Shown here: in pieces, positions 12,023 to 25,911 of the stretch | Numbering within the stretch: the first letter of the stretch is position 1 | Layout: each line of letters begins with the position of its first letter | NCBI GenBank assembly: GCA_005784505.1 | Contig: VCAZ01000130.1 | Location: forward strand, 670,476-734,475 | Reading direction: 5' to 3' | From: Bagarius yarrelli | Lineage: Eukaryota; Chordata; Actinopteri; Siluriformes; Sisoridae | DNA length: 64,000 nucleotides | Position numbers and translations under genes: made by a program | The notes under the pieces: model-generated | Database searches by the model: none | What the model was told of the DNA's origin: nothing | The model's input: only the letters and a program-made list of their open reading frames with translations

Positions 12023-12857
12023 ACTGTGTGTGGCCTCCACGTGCCTGTATGACCTCGCTACAGCACCTGGGCATGCTCCTGATGAGGTGGCTCCTGGACA
12101 GTCTCTGGTGCAACGTGGCGTTGGTGGATGGAGCGAGACATGATGTCCCAGATGTGCGCAATTGGATTCAGGTCTGGGAAACGGGCGGGGCCGGTCCATA
12201 GCATCAATGCCTTCGTCTTGCAGGAACTGCTGACACACTCCAGCCTCATGAGGTCTAGCATTGTTTTGCATTAGGAGGAACCCAAAGGCAACCGCACCAG
12301 CATATGGTCTCACAAGGGGTCTGAGGATCTCATCTCGGCAACTAATGGCAGTCAGGCTACCTCTGGCGAGCACATGGAGGGCTGTGCGGTCCTCCAAAGA
12401 AATGCCAACCCACACCATTACTGACCCATTGCCAAACTGGTCATGCTGGAGGATGTTGCAGGCAGCAGAACGTTCTCCACGGCGTGCCATCCTGGATGAG
12501 CCATCCTGGATGAGCTGCACTACCTGAGCCACTTGTGTGGGTTGTAGACTCCGTCTCATGCTACCACTAGAGTGAAAGCACCGCCAGCATTCAAAAGTGA
12601 CCGAAACATCAGCCAGAAAGCATAGGAACTGAGAAGTGGCCTGTGTTCACCACCTGCAGAACCACTCCTTTATTGGGGGTGTCTTGCTAATTGCCTATCA
12701 TTTCCACCTGTTGTCTATTCCATTTGCACAACAGCATGTGAAAGTGATTGTCAATCAGTGTTGCTTCCTAAGTGGGCAGTTTGATTTCACAGAAGTGTGA
12801 TTGACTTGGAGTTACATTGTGTTGTTTAAGTGTTCCCTTAATTTTTTTGAGCAGTAT
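12023..12857 (-). mobile_element. Tc1/mariner-like transposon, internally deleted and lacking one end
   Basis: The minus-strand frame from 12559 starts MRRSLQPTQVAQVVQLIQDG, then jumps to MARRGERSAACN and GSVMVWVGISLEDRTALHVL. Most of the DNA-binding part and the first catalytic Asp region are therefore deleted. The second acidic site reads MQNNARPH (Asp to Asn, about 12260). After a frameshift the third reads PDLNPIAHIW (Glu to Ala). All three catalytic acids are lost. A terminal-repeat-like end (ttttttgagcagtat) is present at 12842-12857 and absent at the 12023 side. Confidence 0.85.
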
Positions 12858-12860
12858 ATA

Positions 12861-12861
<1 letters not shown>

Positions 12862-12896
<35 letters not shown>

Positions 12897-12933
12897 TATA
12901 TATATATATCTATAATATTATATAGTATATATA

Positions 12934-12979
<46 letters not shown>

Positions 12980-13105
12980 ATATATATATATAGATATATA
13001 TATATATATATAAAAGTAAATAAAATATAATATGTATATAAATAAATATTTATGTGTGTGTATATGTATATATAATGTGTGTGTGTGTGTGTATATATAT
13101 ATATT
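12862..13105. repeat. compound (TG)n/(TA)n microsatellite
   Basis: A TG run at 12862-12894 is followed by long TA tracts to about 13013. A second TG/TA block lies at about 13052-13105. Short open frames here are artefacts of simple sequence. Confidence 0.95.
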
Positions 13106-13109
13106 AAAT

Positions 13110-13420
13110 ATATATTAGGGCTTCATGATATTGGAAAAAAAACTGACATTGCGATGTTTTGTTTTTCTACGATACATTTGAATTGTTTAAAAAAGTTAAT
13201 CAAATTTGTCTTAAGATAAAAACCAGTATTATTATGGTTAATATATATTGCAATATTTAAACATTTTTACCAGATGGCTTAAATAGCTTTATTTGGAAAG
13301 GATACATTGTTTTAGTATAGGGGTGTGACGAGACACTTAAACCCACAAGACGAGACTGGGTTCACAAGAACAAGACAAGATTTTTTTTGACTTTTTTTAA
13401 GAAATCCTTAAAGATGGGGG
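13110..13420. repeat. two dispersed fish repeat fragments
   Basis: Bases 13117-13170 hold the gggcttcatgatattgg type and 13320-13385 the ggggtgtgacgagacac type. Both occur widely as remnants in fish genomes. The families are not assigned. Confidence 0.4.
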
Positions 13421-13960
13421 GAATAAAAAAACAAAGGGGAAAATAGTATTTTATTCAACTGTGCAAACAGAAAAAAAAATGCATTTTAAAATCAACTTGT
13501 ACTTTATGAAATAAAACTTCTATTTTAAGGAATTATATGCAGTAATTATAACATATAAACACAGACGGGTAGTAAAAGATGGTCCAAACCACTCAGCTTT
13601 TCCATGCTTTTTTTCTGCATTCCTTGGAAAAGTCACACCACCAGATGAATTCTGGGTAATATTCTTATGCAAAATTCACATGGATTCACACTTACAGAAA
13701 GTGTGCAATAAGGCCACGGGTAAACAGGGCAGAGAAGCTCACCAGCAAATTGGGGGAAATCATGCCCTTAATTTGCTTGTTCTTGTTGAGGGATGTAAGG
13801 GTGCAAGCGAAAAGTGACATATAGCCCAAAAGACTAATTTTGGACGTATAGCCCAAAAGACAAATTCTTTAATATAAGGTTATATTATATATTTAAGGTA
13901 AAAGATGTTTGTGTTGCTTAGGTTTTTATCAGTAAACATATTTTACTTTTCTCTACTTAG

Positions 13961-14067
13961 GTGGAACCAGCTGTCATGGCCTCAGGAATTCAGTCATGCA
14001 GAACTTGTCCCTCTTAAGCATCGCAAAAATTGCACACACTTTTTCGCAGGAATCGCATATCTGCACT
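13961..14067 (+). other. 5'UTR part of the first coding exon of pals1
   Basis: A pyrimidine-rich acceptor ending in cttag closes at 13960, so this exon has an upstream non-coding exon. The frame stays open upstream of the chosen ATG and holds one earlier ATG at 13996 in a weaker context. The first exon is not certain; see the candidate at 6585-6702. Confidence 0.6.
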
Positions 14068-17000
14068 ATGACCACTTCCCACATAAATGGGCATGGAAGT
14101 GAGTCAGAGGACAAGGCAGCGGGTAGCAGCGATACCCTGAACCTGTCTGCCTACTGGCACAGGGAGATGGCAGTTGACTGCCCAGGTGAACTTGGTGCCC
14201 GCACACTGCCTGTAAGGCGCAGTGCCCAGCTAGAACGCATTCGCCAACAGCAGGAGGACCGCAGAAGAAGGGAAGAGGAAGGACGTAACCGTCAAGAGCT
14301 TGAAGTTAACTCCTCCATGCGCCTTAAAAAACTTGCACAGAACCCCAAGGTGGGCATTGATAACCCCACTTTTGAGCCCTTGGAGGGTCCTGGCTTGTCA
14401 CTAGGGAAGCTCCAAGGATTTAATGGGGCACCACATCTATTGGGTGAGTAATGACTGTTGCATTGGTGTTTTTTTTTAGAGTTTAAGTTACCTTTGAGGC
14501 ACTAGAAGGTTTAAGTTTAAATTCCATAACTGTCACTTTTGGGTCCTGTAGCCAGACTTTCGATTGGTCTGAAAATGTTATACAAGGTACAAGTCAAAAA
14601 TGACTGAAATTAATCTCATATAAAATTAATTATTTATAACCTGCGGTATTTTTTACCTTTAGAGACAAACTTTTTTAGCCTCTGTGTTATTTTTTAGTTG
14701 AAAAACATATTTTATTTGAAAATACTCCTATTTGCTCGTGCCTTTTTGATCAGTTGTTAATCAGTTAACAATAGCTAGCAGAGAAGCAGAAAAGATTTGA
14801 AAACCGCTTGCATCATTCAAAACGCATGTATGGAAGCATTTTCACGGTGCTAACCTATGGGAGTTTATCGCTAATAAGTACACCTATGGGAATTTATCAC
14901 TGATAAGCACACCTATGGGAGTTTGAGTGGGAGATGCCCAGTGCTACAGACAGACCCCCTCTGAGATTCACACAAGGGCAGAAGTTAAAGAGGCACAATG
15001 TAAATGTCTCTGTGATCACAGATATTGTCAGAAACAAAGTAAATGCAGTGGAAAAAGACTGTTATTTACAGCATGTGACATAGTGACTGCTAAGACGTGC
15101 GCATCTTCTTCTTTTTTTCTTTTTAAATGTCATTAGAAGTTTGTATAAGTCTATCCGATCCGTGACTCAAAAACCCTTATGTGATCCGAACCGTGAGTTT
15201 TGTGATGTGTTAAACCACTAGTGCCAGGCCCCTGCAACCTCATCTTCTGTGTTTGAAAGCCTCTTAGTTTGTGGGTATTTACACTTTTAAAACCCTAAAT
15301 GAAGTGTGTATTCATGGAGTTCTCTCATAACACAGCCATGTGGCAGTAGTTCAATGCATAAAGATCATGCACATTTAGCTCAAGAGCTTTAGGTATGTTA
15401 ACTTAGAACCTTAAAACCTGAATGTACATAAAATTTTATGGAAAACACTAAATATCCTTATATTTGAGGCTTTATGGGCCAAAACACTGTTAAAAAGATG
15501 TAAAAGATCAGGTGTGAGCTGACAGTATTTAGTAGCTAACAAATCAAACCCTAAGATAGATGGGCCACAACAGAGGCTTGCATCTAATTTAATGCTTTCT
15601 AAGAAGCTTTCCTGCTCACTTTGGTAACGAAGGGTTATTTGGGTTACTGTAATCTACTGACAGCCTCTTATTCCACCTATAGAACAGTTACTTTTCTTGT
15701 TTTGCATGTCACTTCAACTAAACAGTAGCTCTTTTCTTGGTATATTGGACTTAAAATTAAATAAGAAATATGTAAACAAAAAATATAGACTTTTAGATTT
15801 AATTTGATATATCTGAATAAATAAAAACGACCATAAATAATGTTTTTGATAACTTGCAAAGAAATGCACATCTCTGAGACTAATTTGGTGCCAATAAAAG
15901 GCTGGTAAAAGCCGAAGTACATGCCATACTTACACTAGCGTTGATGATGTTACTTCTAGATATTCAAACAAATACAAGAAAGCTAATTATTTATAGAATT
16001 TACACACATCCCTTTTCTAAAATTTCATAATTTTATAATGTAAAAACATACCAACATAAAGCTGTTTCTATAAGAAGAGGTAGAGGGTTGTTTAAGTCTC
16101 TGAATGATGGTGAATTTCTGAGAAAGGGAGCAGAGGCCCTGTAAGTCCAAGGTTAATTAAAAAACACTCATCTCAGTTAATCTCTCACTGTTGTCATCTT
16201 TCTTAGTATTTTTGTTTTTTTCCTTATGTATTATATAATAGCTTATTGTTTTAAACTGCATTAGAATGTAAAGAGTATTTTTATTATTCTCCTTAATGTT
16301 AGAGTAGGTCATCAGGTTTTAAGATGCTGCATCATCCATCTACTCAGTATAAAAATAAACTCCCCTTTCACATTCTCTTGTTTGAACTCACTGACACACT
16401 TTCAGGTTCTTTATTTGGAAGACAGGATTTACACAGATTGAATAGATGAACCTGTGAAAGTGAAATGTTTACTAGTAATTTGTATTCTTAATAGTATTCT
16501 ACAGTAACTATGTTTTTATGGTGTTATGGAATTAGCCTTTGATTTGGAAAACCAGTATAGTGTCAAATTTGTATATTTATTGAACTTAAAATCATTTTAT
16601 TAGTCCCTGTGTGTTCAAGAGTTGTTTTTGTGTGTTGGCAGATCTGGAGGAGTTGCTAATGACTCTGAAGCAGGTACAGCATTGTCTTGGTGATGTTCAG
16701 AGTCAGGAGGACGTGGAGCTGGTGTTACAGCTTGTACAGAAGCCTGACTTTCAGAAGGCGTTTAATATCCACAGTGCTGTTGCACTACACATGAATCGAC
16801 CAAGTCCTCCCTTTCCCCTCACAGACTGTGCGCAAAGCCTTGTGCATGAGGTTAGATGTAATTAATCACCATATTGTTACAATGATATTTTACTATATTT
16901 CAACTATAGCATTTATTCGGTAAAAAAGGTGACACTGATTAAAAGCATAAAGTTACTTTCAAAACAATGTCACTAAAATAAAAAAAGCTCACTTTATTAA

Positions 17001-20000
17001 TCAGTGGCACTGAAGTAGAGTATATGAATTGTCACAAACTTTTCCCTGAAAAGCAGTGCATGTGTTCAAGTTCAATTTAAAGAAGCTTTATTGTTATTTT
17101 AACTATATATAGCAGATGCAGTACACAGTTTTGGCTTAGTAAAACAAACATTTGTGCTAAGGCACTGAAAATCTTGAGTCTGAATCTGCTGTTCACAGCC
17201 TGAAACTGTGAAATATCTAAGATGAGGCTGGTTTGTGCAATGTGTCGGGCTGGGCACAGCACACTCTGAGCACAGCTTACTTAGCAGCCATGTTGAATAG
17301 AGCTCAGAAAATTGGAGAGGGCAGGGTTACACTACACAGGTATCCAATTATGTTCTGCTCTTTCTTTTGGTTGTGCCCTCAATGTCATTCAGTGACAAAT
17401 GTATACCAAAATACAAGAAATATTTTACAAAAATCACATCACCGTTATTAAAAGAAGTTTTTCATGATATGTATTGATATTGAATTATTGTCCAGCGCTA
17501 GTATCAGAAAAGATGGTCTTTTTTTTTTAAGATATTATATTTTATTTTACCTTTCTACTTTAACTGAGACTAATAAGTGTTTTGAAAGTTATGTTGTTTA
17601 TCACTATTGATATTTAACAGTGACAGTATTTTTTTTTTTAGGTCCTGGCCCTACTGCATAACAGCTCTCAAAAAGAAAGCCTTGATCTGAGCACTTTGCT
17701 CAAAAGCCCTCATATGATGGTAAATGTCTTTCACGGCATGTGCCTTCTTTGTTGCTTCTTACGGTGAAATACAACCGACAATTTTGGAAAAATTGGAATA
17801 TTTCTTAAATTTAAATAATATTAAAACTAGAAGACTTCAGATATATTTTATAGAGATAGAACATAGATAACAACAAATGCCTAAACTGAGAAATTTAAAA
17901 TTTTTATTTACTAAATGAACTCGGTCCAGAGAACCTGGTGAAATCTGTGTGTAAGGGACAAGGTCGAAGACCTTTGTTGGATGCCTGTGGTCTTTGGGCC
18001 CTCAGACGACACTGCATCACTCACCTGCATAATTCTGTGATTGACATTAATAGATTCAGTAACACTTCCAGGACAATGCAAAACCACATCCTGCAGATAT
18101 TACAAAAGCATGGCTTCGTTGTAAAAGAGTCCAGGTGCTGAATTGGCTGGTTTGCGATCCAGTTCTTTTAACTATGGAGAACATTTGGTGCATCATTTAA
18201 CTAAAAAAAGGCACAGATGACCACAAACTCTTTAGCAGCTGAAAAACTGTATCAGGCCCAGACTTCAAACTGCTTTCAAAAAAATAGGAGACGTTACACA
18301 ATAGTAAACATGCCCCGTCTCAACTATTTTAAGACCTGTGGCAGGCATGAAGTTTGAAATAAGCTAATTGTGTGCATACAATTTTAAAATGTCTCAGTTT
18401 GAACATTTATGATGTTATCTATTTTCTATATAAATGTAAAATATTGGCACTGTGTGGTTTGAAGGGCTTTTTTAGTTTGTACACTATTGGCTATCTGACA
18501 CACGATGTAAGCATTTTTGTTTTTTTGTTCTGTAGTCACTTATGCAGGCCCATGACAGTGTTGCTGAGCAGGAGATGCAGATAGAGCCTGTGGGTCCACT
18601 TGAAAGCCCATGCGAAGCCCTCACACACTGGGGAGGTGAGACTGTCAAAATTGTACGTATAGAGAAGGCCAAGGACATTCCACTGGTAAGAATGGAATTC
18701 TGATGTTTTTTAAATCTTTTTCTTTTTATCATGATCTCACTTTTAATGCTATGTATCTGTAGGGAGCCACAGTAAGGAATGACACGGACAGTGTGATTAT
18801 TAGTCGCATTGTAAAGGGAGGGGCAGCAGAGCACAGTGGACTACTTCATGAAGGTGATGAGATATTGGAGATTAACGGGGTCGAGATCCGTGGCAAAGAT
18901 GTTAATGAAGTCTTTGACATCTTGGTAAGACAGAAAAAATCTGGCCATTAAAGTTAAAATGTATATTCAGCTCTGATACATAAATATACAGTTTTTAGAG
19001 ATATTCTAGACCTATGGATCATATTTTTTAATCATATGTCCTTAGGCAGAGATGCATGGCACGTTAACCTTTATTCTGATTCCCAGCCCACATGCAAAAC
19101 CTCCTACTATTAAAGAGACTGTGGTGGGTTTAGTACACTATATCTTGTACAGAAATACTAACAGACACACATAAATGCTAATAGTAAGCTTTTTATATTT
19201 TTTTTCCCCCGTAATTTCTTTAAAGGTACATGTGAAAGCACATTTTGATTATGACCCTTCTGATGATCCTTACGTACCATGCCGTGAGTTAGGCCTTTGC
19301 TTTCAGAAGGGGGACATTTTACACATCATCAGTCAGGATGATTCAAACTGGTGGCAAGCGTACAGAGATGGAGATGAAGAAAACCAACCACTAGCTGGTC
19401 TGGTGCCAGGTAACCTTTACATTTGTATTGGAATAACAAAACAAGTAATCTGTCTAGTGTACAGGATGTTAACATAGAAATTATGTACAGTAATGTGCAG
19501 TTTTAAACCGGTGTCTAAAATAATAACCCTAACCCTAAAACACATACTTTTTAGATGTAGGCTGACTTAAATCCTCTTTATAGTCCTAGACAGGCACAAT
19601 ATCGTTGACATCAGAACTCCTTGTTTTTCTCTAGATTGAAGTAGTTCTTTGAAAGTAGCTCCCTTTGGGTTCTTGTCCTGTCGAAGGATAAATGTATGGG
19701 TTCAGTAAGTCAACTACCTGTTATTGCATGATTGATAATCTGCCTGTGTTTATCAGCATTGAACACACCATTAAACAGGACTTATCAGTCCAAAGCTTAT
19801 ACTGCTCATGCCACTTATCCTTGTTTCCATGTCTAAGGTATGGGTTATTGGCTGCAAATCTTCCATGAACATCACTTCTGTATGAACTTCTTTAGATATT
19901 ACATGGGTATTGTAAGGCCACCCCTCCCCCCCCAAACCCTAGTGACGGAATCCAGTGGCATTTGTAAAGAGTCTTGTGTTCTGACGTTCTGTAGCACATC

Positions 20001-23000
20001 TATTATAATTACTTGAATCATTAAAATTGAGTTTATATTTAACTTAGCTTTGTAAACCATTCAATCTGACTCCAATTTATATGTTACAATTTTAGTAAAT
20101 AATTTCAGTCACCTGTTGATCATAATTTATCGATTTAGATCATTTATACATTCTTATACACTTTATTAAGGTACCCAGTTTCGCACAGAGACTTACTCTT
20201 GCCAGTTAAGTGGGTCACACGTTTACAAAACTGTCAGTCTAAACGGGTTTGCCAATATTAATCTTGTCTGGCTGCTCCATGCTTGGAACAAAATAATCTT
20301 TAGACACGTGCATACAAATTTTTAAGCGATAGACATTAATAACTTGCTAAAAGATGGACATTAATCTGGGAGAATGTGCCTCATGCGCCATTCACTATTA
20401 AACTCCAGTTTGTCTTATCCTGACATATAATTTTGCGGGACTCCTCTTAATATACTGAAAATAACTTATTCTGAAGAATTTTAGATAAATCAGTACCAAT
20501 TTATTTTGCCAGGCAACAATTTATAATGCCTAAAAGCTCCACAGATGGGGTTGTAAGTAAATCTGTAATCCAGGTTTCCTGGGAGGGACACCCCTTTTAC
20601 AGGAGTGCAAAATATCTTTAAGAATAAAAACCCCTTTACTGCTCGCACCATGACCTTTAAAATTATATAAAATGGTATAAAATGATAACGAACATGAATA
20701 TAAATCGTCAAGAATATCACAGCATATAGTATACATGATGTTACATTTGTTTAGGTGACTTGAAATTTTAAAAAGATAATATCTCAGCTCCCTGGTAAGA
20801 GTCTTTAACCCTTTTACCTGATCTCTGGAACAGACTATAGTTTCATTGTCTTATTAGTGTTTTATTCCCACTGTCACCATCCTACAATATTCCAGGGCCC
20901 CACTGGGCCAGTTTTTTTTTGGTGGCACTGTTTCCATTTCAAATAGAAGTAAAATAATGAACACTCTGAATTTAAAACACCAGTTGATCAAAAATTATTT
21001 GTAAGTGGTTTATTTTTTTATTCTAAAGACAAAATGATTAATAGATTTTTTGCTTTTCGCACCATTTTTAAACGTTAGGAAAACAATTATCTTTAAGCAG
21101 AGAAAATAAAAGTGTCCTTGTTGCAGCAGGGGCGACTTTATGCTCCACTATCGCTTATTCAGTGACGTACAACTCGCGTTGCCAGGTGAAAATATGATCT
21201 GTCTGCTTGCATAATGCACTTATCTAATTAATATCCGATTTATTTTCACATATGAATAAGACCTTAATCTGTGAAAATATCGGTATTTATGGACTTCCTT
21301 CCTGCTTACACAATCATGGGTCATATCTGATCTGTATCACATTGGTGGAAAAAATTGAAAATGGGTCACTTGACACATGCGATGTTAATGCAGCCTTAGA
21401 GTATCTGCCATTAAGAATGCCAGGCACTTTTCCACAAAGAGGCTGTAATGTATAAAATAAACAGGCCTAAACTCCTCTATTTGAAATGTTGTTTCATTTT
21501 TAAAAATTAATTTAAAAGTTAATTTAAATTAAATCTATTACAACAAAACTTGCAAAAACTAAAGAATTCTTCAATTTTAAAACTTTTGATGACTGTGCTT
21601 ACGTTTGTATTTGTGTGTTTTACAGGAAAAACCTTCCAGCAGCAAAGAGAAGCCATGAAGCAAACAATAGAGGAGGATAAGGAGCCTGAAAAATCAGGTA
21701 AGCACTAATGCATGCATGCTAATGACATACCCCAAGACAAGTTTGTGTTCTGATTTGTGCAAATAATGGATTAGTCTGCTGAATTATACATTATAACATA
21801 CATTAGCCATAATTATTGATTAGGAAAGCTGTGGTGTGCAAAGAAGAACAAGAAGAAGAGAAAGAAACTGTTGTATAATGCAAACAAGACTGATGGTAAG
21901 CTATATTTTTCTTTCTTTTGTGTGATAAATGGGCTTTTGATGCATACAATGTATTAATAAAAATGCAAACCACAATCAAAGCAAAAACAAATGATACAAA
22001 TATAGTGACAAAAAAGTCAGCCATGCATTTTCCTGCTTTATTAATAGACTTAAATAGAATAAACAGCATGTGATGTCACAGCTTTTATAGCATATTTTTC
22101 TTATTTACAAAGTGTGTAAGAATCCTGTCTTTTTAGACTTTGACAATGAGGAGATTCTTACCTATGAGGAGATGGCACTGTACCACCAGCCAGCTAATCG
22201 CAAACGTCCCATTGCGTTGATTGGTCCTCCAAACTGTGGGCAGAATGAGCTGAGACAGAGACTGCTGTCTAATGATCCTGATCGGTTTGGAGCTGCCGTT
22301 CCTCGTAAGTTTTTGCTGTACAGACTTTTGCTATTGTTAGGCCTAACATAATTAAAAACTGCTTTCCCATTAGATACCACACGGGCTCGGAGAGATGGTG
22401 AAGTGAATGGGCGTGACTACTACTTTGTGTCACGACAGGCATTTGAGATGGATACTGCAGCAGGAAAGTTCATTGAGTCAGGAGAATTTGAGAAGAACCT
22501 CTATGGCACCAGCACAGACTCTGTGCGGCAGCTTATTAATAGCAGTAAGATATGCCTTCTGTGTCTGCATACCCAGGTGAGAAAGAGAGGGAAATATGGG
22601 ATAAAGTGCTGTGCAATGTCCTAAGGTTAATTTGTAATTTTTTTTCTTTTAGTCTTTGAAGGTATTGCGCAGCTCTGACCTCAAGCCCTATATTATTTTC
22701 ATTGCACCACCTTCTCAGGAACGACTGCGTGCCCTTTTAGCAAAAGATAACAAAAACCCAAAGGTAATCAAATAAGTTTTTGCTTATTTTAGAAAGTTGA
22801 AATACATCAGAAGATTTCAGATAAGCTTTATCATATACCAAAAAAGTTTTAAAAAGGAATAATTTTATTTCAATACTTTTCTTTTACTGTGTGAAGCCTG
22901 AAGAGCTGAGGGACATAATTGAAAAAGCAAGGGAGATGGAACAAAATTTTGGGCACATGTTCGATGCTGCAATTGTAAACAGTGACCAGGACAAAGCTTA

Positions 23001-23073
23001 TCAGGAACTTCTGCGTCTCATCAACAAACTGGATACAGAGCCCCAGTGGGTTCCTTCATCTTGGCTGCGCTGA
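14068..23073 (+). CDS. pals1 (mpp5): PALS1 / MPP5 membrane-associated guanylate kinase scaffold, complete, 13 coding exons
   Basis: Scaffold of the Crumbs-PALS1-PATJ apical polarity complex at epithelial junctions. Coding exons: 14068-14443, 16642-16850, 17642-17719, 18536-18685, 18763-18924, 19046-19123, 19226-19409, 21626-21697, 21824-21895, 22137-22304, 22374-22576, 22653-22763, 22897-23073. All introns are GT-AG, phases agree, and the sum is 2040 nt (679 residues plus stop; human is 675). Domains in order: basic charged N-terminus (RRSAQLERIRQQQED), paired L27 region (about 126-235), PDZ (about 260-340, KGGAAEHSGLLHEGDE), SH3 (about 352-424, HFDYDPSDDPYVPCRELG), lysine-rich hook (KKNKKKRKK), guanylate kinase-like domain (about 485-665) and C-terminus EPQWVPSSWLR. 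The GK loop reads GPPNCGQNELR, not a canonical P-loop, so it is probably a pseudokinase as in the family. I chose the ATG at 14068 because MTTSH matches the family start and A is at -3; an in-frame ATG at 13996 would add 24 residues. Fish have two paralogues and I cannot tell which this is. Confidence 0.97.
17938..18375 (+). mobile_element. Tc1-like transposase relic in a pals1 intron
   Basis: The text aggacaatgcaaaacca leads into a stretch that reads, with breaks, like the catalytic half of a Tc1-type transposase. It then runs into a 3' part with the acacaatagtaaacatgcccc style. The relic at 57699-57815 is homologous on the opposite strand. Frames are broken. Confidence 0.6.
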
Positions 23074-24660
23074 GCTGACTCATCCGACAGGCTTACACAA
23101 CCCAAGATAACCATGCTGAGCATGGGCTTTGTAAAGTTTAGTGGATTGTGTGACGATAATTGATTGTCTGCTGTTGTTAATTGTTGGCATTTTGTGTATC
23201 TATATTTATTCACTATCAGAACTCAATCATAACTCACCAGACTTTGAATAAACAGGCCATGTCCTGAGCAATGTAAAAAATTTTACCAGAATGATGTCAC
23301 AGCCGAGTCTAGGTGCTTCTACACAACAATACAATAAAATAAATAATACTAATTATTTATAAATTGTGAATTATGGTTCATAGGTTTATTACGGCTCTTC
23401 TGTACTGTTGACAGGGGGAAGCCATTAAATATTCTGTAATCTAGTTCTGTTAACTGGGTTTGAATCCCTGGATTAATTTTTCAGATTGAAACTAGTTTCT
23501 GCCAGACAAGTACCATTAAAGTAAAAAAACAATTGACACTTCTTTTGGACTTTTATGACTAACAGCAGTAGACAAGCATTGACAAGTTTCTCCTTCTGAC
23601 TCTACATGCTGCTTTCTCTGTGTTAACCCAATGAAAGCTCCTGTTTCTTTTCTCAAATATTGTAAGAGATTTATTTTTGTCACTTGCATACATTTATAAT
23701 ATTTTTCTAACTGGGCAGTAGTTACAAAATTGTGGGAACATGAAATAAAAATGGAAATATCCCAAATGTGCTTACATTTGAATGGAATTTTGTGAAGGAC
23801 AGGCATTGGTCATTGATGTTTCCAGAACAGAATAGTTTGCATTATAGGCTTTTCTTGTGGGGAGATGTGACTTTTAATGCATCCAAGACATTACATTTAA
23901 AAGTTATAACTAATAATTTGCCTAATTTCAATTTACTCAACTTTTTTATTCTGAAGAGCAATCAAGACGAAAAAAAACTGTGTTTTGGGGCAGGAATACT
24001 GCAGTTGCAGTATTTACATTCACTTCTATAAATTAGAAGTGTGACTAGTATTGTAAACAGTATTTTAGAGTAATTTAGTAACTTAGCAAAATGTCAACCA
24101 ACATGCTACTATATGTATTTTAAAATGTCTTTTTATGTTTAAACAAAATATTAGTTCTGCCTTGTATACATTTTACATTTTCATTTAATGCTGGATTTTA
24201 TGTGTTTTACATGTGATTTATTTAGGGCTCTTAAATCTATAGACCAAACAATCGTATGTCACCTGTCTATATTTTTGTTTAGCGTTTATATATTTATTGT
24301 TTTAAAACTAAACTCATTAGCAAAATTATTGTTTATATTCAGATCTTTTTCATGGAAAAGCTGATAATGTAGAGGGCAGGCAAGTATTTTCTTGTTAGTT
24401 AGGCACACTGGAAACAGCATTATTTGTTAATTTGTCTTATATTTCAGCTTAAATTTATAGTTAAAATAAATCATGCACCCAGGGTGATCATTTGTTGACC
24501 AGCTGTCTTCTGTCAGGCAGTCTATTTTCAATGTTATCAACCTAGTTCTAATATCTTCATGCTCATTAACTGGAAGTAGAACTAATGAATGTAAAATAGC
24601 ACTCGATTTTTTTTAAGTAGCATACTTTTGGATGGATTGTACTTATGACTAAATAAAAAT
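23074..24660 (+). other. pals1 3'UTR with several poly(A) signals
   Basis: AT-rich sequence after the pals1 stop with no supportable coding region. AATAAA signals occur near 23246, 23333 and 24650, so alternative 3' ends are possible. The outer limit is an estimate. Confidence 0.5.
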
Positions 24661-25911
24661 CCTGATTGAATGTTGTCCTTTAAGCATGTTTTACAGTGTT
24701 ATTAATGCGTTTAAACTAACATGTTTTTTTTACCTCTGAATGTATGTATTAATCAAACACCTACAAGAGTAACAGCATACCTCATATATAGTAGAACCAT
24801 TGCTCTCCATAGCCTGAAGTACATTAGAGGCTGACATTTTTTTAGGAATTTTGCAGTCACTGAAATCCAGCGGGGTGGAAAACAAAATCACTATTAATCA
24901 TGTATGTGGGACAGGAAAAAAATATTAGAGAGAGTAGGTGGACTGGGAATCATAATAACACTATAATGCCCAACTTTATACACAAATATACATTGTATTT
25001 AAATACACTATATACTATTTAACACAACCCTAGTTGCCCTGTGGCATTTTCTTAAATTGGGCATCATTCATGCAAACTGTCCTAGCAGAATTCTGCCGAG
25101 GCATTTCCTAGGCTTTCTTTGATTGGGTAATGCTCTTTGCCATAATCAGTTTGATTGGTTTAATTTAGTCAGATTTGTGCCAGGGCAAATCATGGTCAAC
25201 GGGGGCAGGTCTCTTAGCAGTAAAGCAGGAGAGTTGATTTGAAACGATTGCACTGGCAGTTTCACAGCTGCTTCCAGATGAAACTAAAGCGAATTCAAAA
25301 GTACCAACAAGACTGCAAGAAATGACTGGAAAGTGTTGACAGAAATGTCTATCAGGACAATTGTTCAATTTAGCAGCGGGTGTATTTCTTTGCGGCCAAT
25401 TGTGACACAACATGTGGCACAACATTTCCTCAATTCTAGACCTTACTGGGTTTGGAGCAGCGTCTCACAGTACTTCATAACTCAAACTGAGACAAAGTGT
25501 GATGACAGTTCACTAATCACCTCAAAATGTTTCATATTCACATTTCATATTTCATATTCTACCTATTTGATAAGAATTAATTATCAAGGTATTGATAATA
25601 GAAAATGGATTTTCTTTAAATGCAGATAACCTATTGTTATATATTTTGTGGAAGAATTTACTCATTTGGGGTTTTGTTTCCAGACGAGTAGGGCCCTTAT
25701 TATCAATCAAAAAAAAGCAGAGAGAGTCCACATGGTGAAATCTTTCTTGATTGACTTTAAACCAAACTCTATATATACAGACTTGGAACCCTTTGTCATG
25801 CACTGTTTTAAACCTCCCTCTGACAGTGTTTTTTCTATATATTCTGCATGGTGGCACCACATCTGAATGAATGGCTTTAGCCTGACTAGTTCATGTTACT
25901 GTATAGTAATT
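24661..25911. other. gene-free spacer between pals1 and the RTE-L2 stretch
   Basis: AT-rich. Short open frames (25165-25425, 25552-25866) show no domain I can recognise. No feature is supported. Confidence 0.5.

Noticed and set aside
12261..12527. 88-codon plus-strand open frame
   Set aside because: Antisense of the Tc1 transposase remnant.
12801..13013. 70-codon open frame rich in Tyr and Ile
   Set aside because: It is translated TG and TA microsatellite.
19523..19540. Telomere-like ccctaaccctaa (also near 55425 and 61321)
   Set aside because: Only two units each; too short to be a telomeric array.
22162..22380. Minus-strand open frame
   Set aside because: Antisense shadow of the pals1 guanylate-kinase exon.
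25165..25866. Overlapping open frames on both strands in the spacer
   Set aside because: No domain, splice partners or start context support a gene.
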